A program made the position numbers and the translations under genes. The notes under the pieces are model-generated. The model made no database searches. It saw nothing but the letters and a program-made list of their open reading frames with translations, and had not been told where the DNA came from. DNA of 40,038 bases from Chrysochromulina parva (lineage: Eukaryota; Haptophyta; Prymnesiales; Chrysochromulinaceae): positions 1 through 40,038 of the forward strand of contig PJAB01000120.1 of the NCBI GenBank assembly GCA_002887195.1, read 5' to 3'. Positions 8,824-18,421 of this stretch are shown here, piece by piece; within the stretch, counting starts at the first letter, position 1; each line of letters opens with the position of its first letter.

Positions 8824-11800
8824 CTAAGACTGCACAGACCCAAGCAGGAGCCCCGCACACGTCTCGAAGGAGAGCGCCATGGCTGCCAAGGCTCGAGGCA
8901 GCGCCAGCGGCGCCCTCGCACTCTCCTCTACGCTCACCACGGCGCTCCAAGCACCGATCGTCTGGCGCAGCCGCACCAACAGGAAGGTGCGCTCGCCGCC
9001 ATCCACGGCCGAGAGCCGTGCGCAGAGGGGCGCGCTCGTGGAAAGGCAGCGGGCGAGCCAGGCTGCCACGCTCGCTGTGGCCTCCAATCGCGACACGAGG
9101 GACGCCGGCGTCGCAAAGTGCGCGGGGGCCGCCCTGAGGGCACCTCGGCGCAGCGTCGTCACACTCAGGTGTGCAAGCGCGGCCACTCGTGCCACCTCTG
9201 CCTCGCCTCGCTCGTGCGGGTGCGTCAACGGCCACTCGACCCACGCTGCCACCAGTGCGAGCGCCAAGGCTGACGCTTCGCCCTCGTCCTCGTCCTCGCC
9301 CTCGTCCTCTGCCTCGCCCGCCGCCTCGCCCGCCGCCTCCCCTCCGCCCTTGCGCCCCATGAGCGCCAAGAGCAGCGCGTGCATGAGCGCCGTGCTCACG
9401 TGCGGCCAAACCGCCTCGGCCGCCTGCGGCAGCGCCAGCAGCCGCAGCAGCACGCGCACGAGGAGGGATGCCCCTGCGTCCATATTAGGAAGTGCCATAT
9501 TAGGAAGTCGAACGGCCTCCGCCCCGGGGCCGCCCTCGTCGCGCGAGGTCGTCATCGTCGCTTCGGTAGCGGTCGCGACGGCCGCGGGCATTGCAAGGCA
9601 CTCGAGCGCACGCACGCACCCGACCAGCTGCGCGCCATCGAGACGCGCCGCAGCTTCGTCACTCGATAGCAGCCGCAGCAGCACTTCCGCATATGAGGGG
9701 AGGAGCCCCGCAGTCGCGGCCGCGGCAGCACGTGCAGGCTGGCCGAGGGTGCAGGCAAGCCAGGCAGGTAACCCGTGCTCATGGAGCAGCTGGGCGGCGC
9801 CCTCGGGCACAGCGGCCGCCGCCAGTAGCACGTGGACGCACGCACGGCGTGTCGGCATGTCGGCGAGTGGCGAGTCATGCAACGAGAGGAGCAGCTGCAG
9901 GGCGTGCCGGCGCTTGTACATGACGAGGTCCGCATCACTCACGAGAGAGCGCCCGAGCAGCTGCAACAGCCAGATGCGCTCCTCGCGCGCGCGTGGCCCT
10001 CCTCCATGGAAGGCCTCGAAGAACATGGGCACCTCGTCCAGCTTGAGGTACGGCCGACCCACGACGTATGCGTTGAGGGCGCGGTACTGCGGGTGCGTCG
10101 GACGCAGCAGCACGCGCAAGCCGTGTGCGACAAACTGTACCGTCACGCATGGCAGCTGGGCGTTGGCCTCGGTGACCGCGTCACGGAGCGACGAGAGGAG
10201 CCGGTAGACCTGGCGGCGCTCTACGAAGGACGGTCCGGTCTCGAGAAGGCTCATCAAGCGGCCGAGGCACTCGTACGCGAGCGCACGCACCGCAGGCGCG
10301 GCGGCGGCGAGGGCAGCGACGCAGAGCCCGACGCCCCCACGCTCCACCCACTGGCGCGCATCAATGGGCGCCGCGTTGAGCAGGTGGCGCAGCGCGAGCA
10401 ACGCGCCCAACGGATCACATCCGATCTCGCGCGATCTCCCGTGATCTCGCCCGCCTCCTCCCCCCGAGCGTCGGTACCGGTACGTTTCGTCAAGGAGGCT
10501 GCAGAGGGCAGCACCGCCGCCCACGACGGCGCCCACGGCAGCACCGCCGCCCACGACGGCGCCCACGGCAGCACCGCCGCCCACGACGGCGCCTACGGCA
10601 GCACCGCCGCCCTCGCCCTCGCCCGCTTGCCAGAGCGGCACCGCCGCTTGCTCGCGCGCCGTCGGCGCCGTCGTGGGCGGCACGAGCGCGCTCAGCGGGA
10701 AGGCGTCGGCCATCGCGTTCCACTCGTCGGGCAGTGCCCACTGCAGCGCCGCCACCTCATGCCTCATCAGCTCGACCGGTGCCCAAGACGGCGCGTCCGC
10801 ACGCGCGGAGGGCGCGCCCGCTACGGCGCCCCCATCGCGGGAGGCTCGACCGGCGCCGTCCTGGGCGCCGCCGTGGCTGGCGGCGAGGGCGCGGGCTCGC
10901 GAGATGTGCGCGGCGTGCGAGGCAAAGTCGGCGGCGTTGGCACTCTCAAAGCTCGGGAGCGGCATGCCGTGGGAGACGTGGGTCGCCAGCACCGCCCACA
11001 CGAGCGCGCGCGCCGTCCTGGGCAAGCACGTGCTCGCCTTGAGGAGCTCGCTCGCATTCTCGGGGCTGAGCGCGATGGGCGCATGGAAAGCGAGCACCCG
11101 CAGCAGCCGGAGCTGCTCGCGCGCCGTCTCGAGCAGCGCCGTGCCGCCTCCCTCCTCTCGCACGGGCGCACGGCGCACGCGCTCCAGCACGGTCACACCA
11201 TCGAGGACGCGCCCCGCGGCGTCGATGTACGTGGGCTGCGAGTCGAAAATGAGCCGTTGGAGCTGCGGCAGTAGCGGGCGCATCGTGCGGCCCGCGCTCG
11301 TCTCTTCAAAGATCGCGCGGGCGGTGTGCAGCATCGGCACGCTCGCGGCGGCGCGCACAAAGTCGCGCACCTCGTACAGGAGCGTCTCAGGCGGCTCGTC
11401 AAAGGCGCCCGAGGCTGCACGGGCGCGCAGCAGTGCAAGCACGCTCGCGCACACGGCCGCCACGTCGCGCTGCGTGGCGGCATCGAGCCGCACAGCGCGC
11501 AGGCTGAGCTCCGTCGCTGTTCGGATGTCGTCGAGGGCGAGACGCGTCGTGGTGAGCGGCGTGGGAGGCGCACGCCCGGCACGGCGCTGTGCGCGGCAGT
11601 CGGGGCAGTGGAGGAGCAGGGCGCACAGCGCGGCGGCCGCGGGCCTCGCGCGCTCCCCAGGGGCAGCGGCCGCCGCCTCGAAGAGCTGCTCAGCAAGGCT
11701 GGCGCACTCCGCAGCCGGGATGGGGCTTCGATCGCCGTCAAAGCTGATCAGCGCCCGCACGAGGGCTGAAGCGACCGACGCGACGTGTAATGCCTGCCGT

Positions 11801-14381
11801 CGGCTGGCAAGGCTCGCGCGGCCACCGTCGGCCTGCCACGTGTTCAGCGCCGTCGTGTTCACAGCCGCGCGTCCACTGTTCACAGCCGCGCGTCCGCTGT
11901 TCACAGCCGCCTGCCCGACCGCTCCGGCGGACTCGAGGGCTGGGCGGCAGCAGGTAGCGACCAGTTGGGAGAGCCACGCCGCCCGCATCCCCCGTAGCGC
12001 GTCCGCCACGGCGGCTGCGCTGGGCGGCACCTCGGTAGTCGCGGCACCGCCCCAGCGCAATGCGAGCGTCGCACGCAGCCACGCACCGACGAGTGTCACT
12101 CGAGCCATCGATCGAACCCTCGAGTGCTCTGCCAGCGGGGGCGTCGTGCCGGGCGCGCCCAACGGCTCACCCAGCCGGAGCGTCGTGCCGGGCGCGCCCA
12201 GCAGAAGCGCGCGGCACCCCTCACGGAGCGTCGCAGACGCCATCAACGCCGGCGCGAGCGTGCCGCCATCGTAGAGCGGCGCGCTGTGCCGAGCACCCTC
12301 GACGAGGCACGCCGCCACGTGTGGCGCGTCGGCACGGCTCGCGTCGTCGTGGGCACAGAGGAGCCCGTGCCACTCCAGCAAGGCGCGGAGCGCGTCGTCG
12401 TGGGCGTCGGCAGCACCCGCCGCCTCCTCCGTCGGCTTCGCCACCTCCGGTGCTTCCATGGCCTTGCGCTTCTTGCCACGCACACGAGGCTGTGGCGGCC
12501 CCTCGGCAACGACCGCCGCCTTCGCCGCCGCACCGTCCGAACCGTTCACACCGTCCGAACCGTTCACACCGTCCTTGGCCGCAGCCTCCGCAATGGCCGC
12601 TAGAGATGCGAGCAGCCTCGCGAGCAACGACGCATCGGAGCTCTGCTCCTCGGCCTCAACCTCCTTCCCCTCGTGCTGTGAATGTGAAGGCTCCTCGTCC
12701 TTGACCTCCGACGCCCAAGGCGAGCTCGCACACGCTCGGTGCAGCAGAGCGGCTGAGGGTGGATGTGCGGCGCCGATCGCACCGAGGCTGCGGCATAGGA
12801 AAGCGAGCACGCTTCGGCGCTCGGCATGGCGCTCCTCCTTGTCTTCGTCCTCGTCGGTGGCCATTGCCTCCTTGTCGTCGATGATCGCCGAGAGCTGTGC
12901 CAATGCACACGCGGCGAGCGGGCTGAGCCTTACGGGCGCACCTCCCATATTAGGGAGGCACCGCTGAGTCTGTGGGGAAAGTTCGGAGGCGCGATCGACG
13001 AATGCATGCAGCGAGCCAACGCACATGTGGAGCAGTGACGCGAGAGTCGCTGGATCGGCGGCGCTGCGCAAGCTGCGCAACCACGCCACCGTCTCGGCCG
13101 CCGGGCTCGCGCACAGATGCAGCGCCCCACACTGACGCAGCTGGTGGCCCAAATGGCACCAAAGGGGTGGGCGGAGTTCCAACGGCTGCGGCCGGCACGC
13201 GTGCTCGATGAGAGCTGTGAGCTCGGCAGCGGGGAGCAGCGTGACAATGTCCAGCGCCGGCCTCGTCGGCGCCGGTCCTTCGGAGAGCGTTACTGGTACC
13301 ATCAAGGGTTCACGCCAGGAGTGCGGCGCCTTGATTGCGCCTTGATTGTGCCTTGATTGCGCCCAATCGGACGCCCCGAGCGTCGGCTGCTCCCCTGCAG
13401 CACGCTGAGCGAGCCGCAGCGCATTGCAGAGCGTCACCGGAGGCAACGTGGTTCCACGAGCGCGCAAGAGCCTCTCCGCCATCCCGATCCCCTCGGCGGC
13501 CGTTGCGGGCAGCAGGCCTATGTACAGCTCGAGCGCCTCGAGGAGCCGCGCCTCGACCAATCTTGCGAGCTTGCTGCCGCCGCCGCCGCCGCCGCCGCCG
13601 CTGCCGCCGCCGCTGCCGGCCGCGCCAACCGCCATGCCGGCCGCCGTGCCAGCCACTTCGTCGTCCCTCTCCTCGGCCGCGCCAGATGCGTCCGGTACGC
13701 CACCGCTCGCACTGGCAATGCCGCTCAGGAGCACCTTCGCATCGGGCAGCCGCCGCTGCAGCTCCGCGCGGAGATGCCGCAAGCCGAGGCTGGCGGACCC
13801 AGCGGCGGCGGCGTAGTGAGCGGACCCAGCGGCGGCGTAGTGAGCAGACCCAGCGGTGGCGGCGGCGGCGGTGGCGTCGGCGTCGGTGGCGTCGGCGTTG
13901 GAAGCGGCAGAGGCGCGTGCGGCGAGTGGACGGACGAGGGCAGCGGCGAGGCGCGGCAGCAACGCGAGCAGTGCATTCGTCGCGTACAGCCGCACAAGGA
14001 AAGACGGATGTAACAGCGCCTTGGACCAAAACGGTCGGCCTAGGGCTCCGGGCAGCGCGGAATCGAGTAAGGCCGAGGCGGCAGCGGCGTCGGCGGGCGA
14101 GGCGGGTGGAGGCTGCTGCTCAGCCAAAGCATCGAGGGCCACCGCGGCGAGGCGCGACAAGAAGGCGAGCTGCGCAAACCAGCCACGAGAGCAGCGCGGC
14201 TCGCTCGCAGCAGAAGGGGCCGCCCGCAGGCGTAGGTATGAGGGGAGCAGCTGTGGAAGTGCCTTCAAGGTGGCAAGAAGCAGCCGTTGCTGGCGCCCTT
14301 GAGCGGTTGGCCGCAGCTCGAGCACGAGCTTGAGTACGGCGTCCTGCGCAGCTGCCCGTGAGCCGCCGCCGCCGCCGCCGC

Positions 14382-14423
<42 letters not shown>

Positions 14424-15147
14424 TACCAGCGCCGCCGCCGCCGCCGCCGCTTGCGGCGCGGGCGCGGTCGCCTTCGGAGCTGGTGCCTTCGCTGCCGCCG
14501 GCGCCCCGCCCCAGCCAGGCGGGCATGAGCGTGGTGCACACGAAGACCAGGTGGGCGTGCGCCGCATCCGCGACCGCACCGCCGCTTCCAAGGAGCGAGG
14601 CGATGGCCTCGAGGGTCCCAGTGCACGGCGCGAGCTTGGCGCGCACGGGCAGGTGGGTGGCACGTAGGATGCGCTCGTGCACCGCAGCGAGCACACGCAG
14701 CTGGAGGCCCTCTGGTACACGCGGGAGCAGCCTCAATGGTGCACTCGCGAGTCGGCGATGCTCGCCGCTCAGCAGGCGCAGCAGCACCGTTGGATCGTCC
14801 GTGCCGATCAATGCGAGTCCCAGAGCGACGAGCTGCGGGCTGCCACCGCCCGCCTCAGCCTCGCGCAAGCCGCGATCAATGCGCATGCCACTGCGCTCGA
14901 GCTCCTGAAGCAGCTCACGGGCCACGACCGCGTTGCTCGCCGCGAGCGATGCCAGCAGCGAGAGTGCCGCCGGGCGCAGCCGACGCTGGTCGCCCTCGAT
15001 GCACGCTATCAGCTTCTCGCGGTGTGTGCGCCACAGGCTGCCAGCCAGCTTATCCGCTGGAACGGGCTGCAGCTTGCGTAGCAGCAGTGCTGCTGTGCGG
15101 AAACATGGCTCTAGGGCAGAGCGGCCGCCAGTCGTGGCGCTGGACAT
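8824..15147 (-). CDS. URB1: URB1/Npa1-type nucleolar pre-ribosome assembly protein (2107 aa)
   Basis: URB1 (Npa1) is a very large helical-repeat protein needed for early 60S pre-ribosome maturation in the nucleolus. The N-terminal region (SLWRTHREKLIACIEGD onward) is a HEAT/armadillo-like helical array. The best match is the C-terminal NopRA1-type region (around residues 1560-1790), with HPQYRALNAYVVGRPYLKL, EVPMFFEAF, REERIWLLQLLGRSL and the following helices aligning with animal URB1. The length is close to the human protein (about 2270 aa). The ATG at 15147 (MSSATTGG) is the first ATG of the open frame. Long inserts of Gly, Ala and Glu/Asp, some encoded by tandem repeats, interrupt the helical array. 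The whole gene is one uninterrupted exon. It lies 174 bp from HAAO on the same strand. Confidence 0.85.
10500..10616 (-). repeat. 27-nt in-frame tandem repeat in URB1
   Basis: A unit beginning GCACCGCCGCCCACGACGGC is repeated about four times. It encodes VGAVVGGGAA-type repeats in a loop of the URB1 homologue. The unit length is a multiple of three, so the frame is kept. Confidence 0.85.
11850..11912 (-). repeat. 21-nt in-frame tandem repeat in URB1
   Basis: Three copies of a unit with GTTCACAGCCGCGCGTCC encode AAVNSGR repeats in the URB1 homologue. Frame is preserved. Confidence 0.85.
13568..13620 (-). repeat. GCC/CGC triplet run in URB1
   Basis: A short trinucleotide tract encoding poly-Gly with Ser within URB1. 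A longer one lies at 14360-14456. Both are in-frame coding expansions in predicted loops. Confidence 0.8.
14360..14456 (-). repeat. GCC-type triplet expansion encoding poly-Gly in URB1
   Basis: About 95 bp of nearly pure CCG/GCC triplets encode a glycine tract with Ser and Ala interruptions. It lies between helical repeats of the URB1 homologue. Confidence 0.85.
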
Positions 15148-15513
15148 CGTGGTTCCAGTCGGCGTGGTCCCGAGAGTCGGCGTGCGCGTCCGATAGCCTC
15201 TCGGCGACGTCGACACGAGTTTCGTCACAAAAGTAACGCAGTTGTCTCTCAGCTACGCTCATTGCGCGGGTCGCGGCTGTGACGCCGAAGTATAGAATGG
15301 AGCTAACTCCGTCTGCCCCTTGTGTCTCAGTGCGCGACGCGTCTTGTCCCACGCTACACTTCGCTACACCGTACACCCTCTACGCTCTAGACCCGTTACA
15401 TACAAGCAAGCCATCGACTAGCCTTTTCCAATACGTAGTACCGCCTTTTGTAGACGTCCGCGCACGTGCATTACAGATTCCTTAGCGAAAAAACATGCAC
15501 GGAACGATACGTG
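15148..15513. other. Intergenic region between URB1 and RING-CH genes
   Basis: The space between two minus-strand genes. It is noticeably more AT-rich than the coding DNA and should hold the URB1 promoter/5' UTR and the 3' UTR of the RING-CH gene. No ORF with recognisable features was seen. Confidence 0.5.
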
Positions 15514-16248
15514 TCATAGCAGCGTGCGCGCGCTCTCGCGTGCCGCGCGCGTTCTCGCTCGCTCGTGCTCGGGGTACCACACCCTAACCGCATAGTGCTT
15601 GACGAACAGGTGGTCGAGATGGTCGCCCGTCGAGTAGAAGAGGTCATAGGCGAGCCATGTTAACGCCGCGCCCGCCATCATGATCGAGATCGTCATGTAC
15701 AGCAACCCCACGATGCGCCACCAGGTCAGGTTTGTGAGCTCGAAGCTCCACCACTCACGTGACCAGAAGCTGACTCGCGGGTCGCGCGAGCTGCCCTTCT
15801 CGAGCACCGTGTAGCCCGACCATAGCATCACGCCCACCCCGGCGCAGCAGGTGAGCCATAGGGCGCCGAGCCAACTCAGGCGCCAATACGGGCTCATGTC
15901 CGCATTGACGAACGTCGAGTGGCAGACTCCACAGCGCATGATCATCCGGCTCGGCTGCTCGTCATCGTCCCAGGATCGCGCCGCCTCGAGCATGCGCCGC
16001 TGACAATTCAGGTGCATGGCCGTGCGGCGGCACGAGCACACGCCCGTGATCAGCGGCTCGCCGGGCTTGGGGCCTTCACAGCACAGGAAGCAATCGCTCA
16101 ACGGGCTCTCTGCGTCCTTTGGCGGCGGAGCGGGAGGATTGCTGACGAGCGCCAATAGGTCGAGCTGAGGCATCTGCGTCGATGAATGCGCCGGCGAGGC
16201 TTCGGCGGCTGAGGAGGCGACGGCGTCGGCCGACCTTTCGGGCAGCAT
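15514..16248 (-). CDS. RING-CH (MARCH-type) membrane E3 ubiquitin ligase (244 aa)
   Basis: Residues 53-109 form a C4HC3 RING-CH domain: Cys53, Cys56, Cys71, Cys73, His79, Cys82, Cys106 and Cys109, with the His in the fourth ligand pair that defines RING-CH. Two hydrophobic segments follow at about 123-145 and 178-203, the usual MARCH topology with both ends cytosolic. Such proteins ubiquitinate membrane proteins at the ER, endosomes or organelles. The N-terminal 50 residues are Ala/Pro/Ser-rich and probably disordered; the C-terminus is Arg-rich. The ATG at 16248 is preceded by an AT-rich AAATAAAT stretch on the minus strand. Substrate and compartment cannot be told from sequence. Confidence 0.9.
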   Translation of the reverse strand: MLPERSADAVASSAAEASPAHSSTQMPQLDLLALVSNPPAPPPKDAESPLSDCFLCCEGPKPGEPLITGVCSCRRTAMHLNCQRRMLEAARSWDDDEQPSRMIMRCGVCHSTFVNADMSPYWRLSWLGALWLTCCAGVGVMLWSGYTVLEKGSSRDPRVSFWSREWWSFELTNLTWWRIVGLLYMTISIMMAGAALTWLAYDLFYSTGDHLDHLFVKHYAVRVWYPEHERARTRAARESARTLL

Positions 16249-16560
16249 ATTTATTTGGATGCGACCATCGCATTCAAGTCAAGTCAAGTCAAGTCATTCA
16301 TTCACAACACACCAACACGCGCATACCAAACTCAAAGCGTTAAGGGCAACACCTCGCACACGTCACAGTCGCTTCATTCTCACTCACAAGTCAAGACAAG
16401 TCAAGTCAAGTCAAGTCAAGTCAAGTTCACAACACCCGTGTGTGAAGCAAAATGAAGACTTTTTTGTATTTGCGTTCTTGAATCTTAAGCAAATCTCCAC
16501 ACTGCTACGACTGGCACGCAAGAAACCTGGAGGGCAATTAATAATTCATTTTTAGGCACC
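16249..16560. repeat. AT-rich intergenic region with two (TCAAG)n microsatellites
   Basis: Two blocks of the pentanucleotide AAGTC/TCAAG occur at about 16273-16296 and 16386-16428, separated by about 90 bp of unrelated sequence. The surrounding DNA is clearly less GC-rich than the genes. It contains the promoter side of the RING-CH gene. Confidence 0.85.
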
Positions 16561-16936
16561 CTGTTGCTGTGTATGGGGACTATCAGCCGCCGCCTTTGCC
16601 GCAGCCGCTCGGCCCCGCAAGCGCGGGACTGCCGAGCATGTATCAGCAGCAGCCACAAACTAGCTCAGGCCTTCAGCCGACGCTGATGGCCGCGCTAAAT
16701 GCATGCCAGCACGCCGCCGCCAGCAGCCCACGAGCACAGTGGCCGCAGAACCTCCAGCAGGTGGGGCTGCCGCCCAAGCATGCGCCCAAGCATGGGCGCA
16801 AGCCACCTGGCTCAATAAAGGCCAGATGATCCGTACGGTGGTGTGACTTCAATCTCACGGGTGCGTGCCGAACCTCAACCCTTAGGTCTTCATCTGATCG
16901 CGTCTGATCTTGCTCGATTGTCTCTGATGGCCTTCC
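16561..16936 (+). other. Possible small Pro/Gln-rich exon or ORF remnant
   Basis: A plus-strand frame from about 16569 to 16829 encodes a Pro/Gln/Ala-rich stretch (YGDYQPPPLPQPLGPAS, then MYQQQPQT) ending GSIKAR-stop. It lacks an ATG at its beginning, and a TTTTTAG sequence before it (16549-16555) could be a splice acceptor, so it may be a last exon or a remnant. AATAAA occurs right at its end (about 16813-16818). No homology recognised. Confidence 0.25.
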
Positions 16937-18240
16937 TTGCCCCTCTCTGATCCTCTATCGTCTATGCCATTCCCTTACCAATCCCATGTGCAGGTAGCTG
17001 TGATTATGGAACTATCGTCAAACCTTCATAATCTCCTTCCAAGGCATACGCGCTCTGAGCTCGAGGAGCTGGTCATCTTGTGTTCAGAAATCGACCTGCG
17101 TACGTGCGTAGAGTTGGCGACTACAGCAAAAGCACTGCGAAGCTGCTGGTCAGTACGTGGCCGCACTTGGACAGCTACTGCCTCCTCAGTAGTGGAGTGC
17201 GCATGGTACCAAGGCGGTGACCGCCGTTGAGGCTGGCCGCTTCTCGAACGAACTCGACTACTTCAAAAGGTTCTTGATCCAGCAGCATCTTTCATCTTTC
17301 ACGCCTGTACACGATCAACGCGCGGAGCATGCTGACGTGCGACAGCCTCTACACCCTCGCTCGCGGCTTGCCTCAAGCAATCTTGATCACCAATCCGATC
17401 GTGTATGATGGGAATTGTGGCCAAGCTCTTTGCGTCCACAACAGGTCCTCATCTACGATTCCGCCGAAGAGCGCGCGATGCCCCTCAAGCAACAATGGCT
17501 GGACCGGTGCGTGCGTGTTGACAGTGGGAGAGCCGTGTTTCAGGCTCTCCCAGTGGGAGAGCCGTGTTTCAGGCTCTCCCTAGTCTCGAAGGACGAGCCT
17601 TTAGCGCGCCTGCAGTCGGCGGAGACGTGGGTGCGCGAGCACAAGGCCTTCCACCTCCAACGCGAAGCCAGCCCTCAGCGAGCTCTCTCTCGGGCACGCA
17701 TGCGGGGATGTACGACTACGCGCAGTTGTGCTCGTTCGTCGATCCCAAGCTCGACCCCCAGGAGCCGGACAAGATTGACGGATTCGTCCTCAACACCGGT
17801 TTGCTCTGGGGCGATCTCAAACAGGGTGGTTCCTCGCCGAGATCTTGGAACTCACCAAGTATTTGCGCATGGAGCTCTCGGCGCCGGCCATGGGCCTGGT
17901 TCATTGCGCGGACCGGTCCGAGGCGGCCGAGCTGCTGGTCCGTACGTGGCCGCACTTGGACAGCCTCCTCAGTAGTGGAGTGCGCATGGTACCAAGGTAC
18001 CTGGTCGACGAGTTGCGGAAGGAGCAACACGTCGAGCCGGCCGTCGTGAGCTCGATCATGACCGCTGACGGCTGGCTCGCACTCAAATGTCCGTTGCGAA
18101 GTACCGGCTCTTCTCGGCTGCGAAGTACCGGCTCTTCTCGGCCGACGACGTGCGCAAGATCATGAACTCGGGCGAATTCGAGGCCATCATGGCCGAGTAC
18201 ATGGAGTCGTGGGGACGGCGGGCGTGTCCGTCCCCTCTTA
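16937..18240 (+). pseudogene. Decayed protein-coding gene with frameshifts and internal duplications
   Basis: Protein-like stretches appear one after another in different plus-strand frames. They include ELEELVILCSEIDLRTCVEL, then ARSMLTCDSLYTLARGLPQA, then a block ending LCSFVDPKLDPQEPDKIDGF. A further block (FLAEILELTKYLRMELSAPA onward) is in another frame, with the change near 17820-17830. Last comes DDVRKIMNSGEFEAIMAEYM. A 29-nt tandem duplication (17522-17579) shifts the frame and a 24-nt duplication (18095-18142) keeps it. About 80 bp around 17140-17215 is repeated at 17935-18000 with substitutions. This pattern fits a pseudogene; an intron-rich real gene is a less likely alternative. 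I do not recognise the ancestral protein. Confidence 0.55.
17522..17579 (+). repeat. Perfect 29-nt tandem duplication
   Basis: Two identical 29-nt units, beginning CAGTGGGAGAGCCGTGTTTC, abut at 17550/17551. The length is not a multiple of three, so it breaks any frame running through. Each unit also carries the self-complementary pair GGGAGAGCC/GGCTCTCCC. Confidence 0.9.
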
Positions 18241-18421
18241 ATACGCGTCGCCCTCCCCTATTTCCTTTTCGGTGCGAATCTCATCAGACGATCCGGTACC
18301 ACCTTACAAAATCCCCTTTCCCCCCCCCTCCCCCCTCTTGCATGCTGGTTTTGGATGGGCATGCCGCACCAAAAGTTTGTCGAAATGAAACCGTCGAAGC
18401 CCAACACTCTTCTTTGTTTCC

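Noticed and set aside
10673..12274. Long plus-strand open frame opposite URB1
   Set aside because: Composition is a Ser/Arg/Ala shadow of the GC-rich minus-strand gene, without domains; the minus frame has clear URB1 homology. The same applies to the plus-strand frame at 8879-10207.
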